From assembly GCF_028464145.1 (NCBI RefSeq), contig NZ_JAQPCG010000012.1, positions 1 to 64,000 of the forward strand: a DNA stretch of 64,000 nucleotides. The letters are read 5' to 3'. The position numbers and the translations under genes are program-made. Origin of the DNA: Maribacter sp. PR1. Lineage in GTDB: Bacteria; Bacteroidota; Bacteroidia; Flavobacteriales; Flavobacteriaceae. Under the pieces are notes generated by a model that saw nothing but the letters and a program-made list of their open reading frames with translations, searched no databases and was not told the origin of the DNA. How positions within the stretch are numbered: position 1 is the stretch's first letter; every line of letters begins with the position of its first letter. Below, piece by piece: positions 62,837 to 64,000 of this stretch.

Positions 62837-64000
62837 ATGAAATTGAAGAAGCAAGGGCTATATCTGCCAGAATTTGAACATGACAACTGTGGAGCCGGTT
62901 TTATTTGTAGTCTTAAGGGAAAGAAGTCAAATGACATAATTCATAAAGCTCTTGAAATTCTTGAACGCCTTGAACACAGAGGTGCTGTAAGTGCTGATGG
63001 CAAGACGGGTGATGGTGCAGGGATTTTAATAGATATACCCCATAATTTCTTTAAAGAGGTCTGTACTTTTGAATTGCCTGAACAAGGAGAATATGCCGTA
63101 GGCAACGTATTTTTTCCTCAAAAGCAAAATCAACGTGAATTCTGTATTTCTATTTTTGAGGAGAATATTAAGAAACAAGGCCTTAAATTATTGGGGTGGA
63201 GGGATGTTCCTGTAAACCGTTCGGTTCCCGGCAGAATAGCTGCGGAAACGGAACCCTTTGTAAAACAAATATTCATTGCCAAAGAGAAGGAAGAGCAAAC
63301 GTATTTCGAGTTCAATTTAAAATTGTTTATTGCTCGAAAGGTTACCGAGCATGCCATATTAAAATCGAAACTTTCCGAAAGTAAGTTTTTCTACGTACCC
63401 AGCCTTTCTACCAAAATAATCATTTTTAAGGGCTTGCTTATGCCGATGGACATTAGCCTTTATTATTCAGATCTAATGGACCCAAGAGTGGTTACCAGAT
63501 TGGCTTTGGTCCACCAACGGTTTTCTACCAACACTTTCCCCACTTGGGATTTGGCCCAGCCTTTTAGATATATGTGTCATAATGGTGAGATAAATACTTT
63601 AAGAGGGAATGTTTCAAGAATGTACTCCCGTCAGGAACTTCTTGAAAGTGATATGTTCGGTGATGAGATAAAAAATGTTTTGCCCATAATTTTACCTGGT
63701 AAATCGGATTCAGCTACTATGGATATGGTTGTTGAACTTCTATTGATGACAGGCCGTTCGTTACCTGAAGTAATGATGGTTTTAGTACCTGAGGCATGGG
63801 AAAAAAATACAGAAATGTCCGAAGCTAAAAAGGCTTTCTATGAATACCACTCTTGTATCATGGAGCCATGGGACGGACCTGCTTCCATCCCGTTTACCGA
63901 TGGGAATTATATAGGGGCAGTTTTAGATAGAAATGGCCTTAGACCATCCAGATATTCGGTTACCAAAGATGACTACGTAGTCATGTCTTCTGAAACTGGA
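62837..64000 (+). CDS. gltB: Glutamate synthase large subunit (5' part)
   Basis: The frame opens at the ATG at 62837 and is still open at the window end (388 codons). The N-terminal glutamine amidotransferase type II domain shows the mature Cys18 after a short propeptide (EFEHDNCGAGFI). HRGAVSADGKTGDGAG and LVHQRFSTNTFPTWDLAQP follow, then RYMCHNGEINTLRGN and PWDGPASIPFTDGNYIGAVL. This enzyme makes glutamate from glutamine and 2-oxoglutarate. The rest lies outside the window. Confidence 0.95.
   Translation, partial: MKLKKQGLYLPEFEHDNCGAGFICSLKGKKSNDIIHKALEILERLEHRGAVSADGKTGDGAGILIDIPHNFFKEVCTFELPEQGEYAVGNVFFPQKQNQREFCISIFEENIKKQGLKLLGWRDVPVNRSVPGRIAAETEPFVKQIFIAKEKEEQTYFEFNLKLFIARKVTEHAILKSKLSESKFFYVPSLSTKIIIFKGLLMPMDISLYYSDLMDPRVVTRLALVHQRFSTNTFPTWDLAQPFRYMCHNGEINTLRGNVSRMYSRQELLESDMFGDEIKNVLPIILPGKSDSATMDMVVELLLMTGRSLPEVMMVLVPEAWEKNTEMSEAKKAFYEYHSCIMEPWDGPASIPFTDGNYIGAVLDRNGLRPSRYSVTKDDYVVMSSETG

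Noticed and set aside
1-64000. Integron integrase, tyrosine or serine recombinase, rRNA operon
   Set aside because: None of these is recognisable on either strand in this window.

Overview
This window comes from a member of the Bacteroidota, most likely a marine Flavobacteriaceae. The evidence is an AT-rich genome, TAnnTTTG-type -7 boxes, a T9SS/gliding-type PKD giant, Rhs proteins with BACON-like folds, an NhaD antiporter, and BfmA/MobB-type mobilization genes. Genus cannot be settled from the sequence alone.

1-29.5 kb is a secretion and surface-protein block. On the minus strand lie a truncated PKD-repeat giant, a small outer-membrane barrel protein, an Rhs protein with a polymorphic C-terminal tip plus an overlapping lipoprotein (candidate toxin and immunity pair), a second Rhs/SpvB-like giant, a lipoprotein, an OmpH/Skp-like chaperone, and four paralogues. 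The paralogues share one C-terminal domain but carry different lectin-like heads (beta-sandwich, LamG, malectin, LamG). A divergent response regulator precedes a compact type II secretion/type IV pilus-like operon: pseudopilin, prepilin peptidase, GspE, GspD, GspL-like and GspM-like. No GspF is visible.

29.5-56.3 kb is an accessory island bounded on the right by tRNA-Val. It contains a DUF4062-NACHT-HEAT STAND NTPase; a row of single genes separated by repeated hairpin spacers (unknown protein, FRG, HEPN, MltR-like HEPN, ART-like, membrane protein); a SIR2-HerA pair followed by a second SIR2-like gene; a sigma factor plus nuclease-dead Cas12f operon with a candidate guide RNA; an AbiU2/HEPN-like protein; a UvrD-family helicase; and a mobilization/replication module. 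No integrase is seen.

The most interesting system is at 45.4-47.8 kb. An ECF-type sigma factor with two sigma4-like helix-turn-helices is followed after one nucleotide by a 365-residue Cas12f/TnpB homologue. In that protein the RuvC-I Asp and RuvC-II Glu positions are substituted, and the RuvC-III/zinc-finger tail is absent. Just downstream on the same strand is a structured segment that resembles a Cas12f guide scaffold and ends in ACAAC. I read this as an RNA-guided transcription module, in which a dead Cas12f and guide RNA recruit a dedicated sigma factor. As I recall, such dCas12f-sigma pairs have recently been reported in Bacteroidota; this copy, its guide and its target are not known to me.

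56.3-64 kb is core chromosome: tRNA-Val, folC, tonB, exbD, exbB and nhaD on the minus strand, then an acyl-CoA dehydrogenase and the start of gltB on the plus strand.
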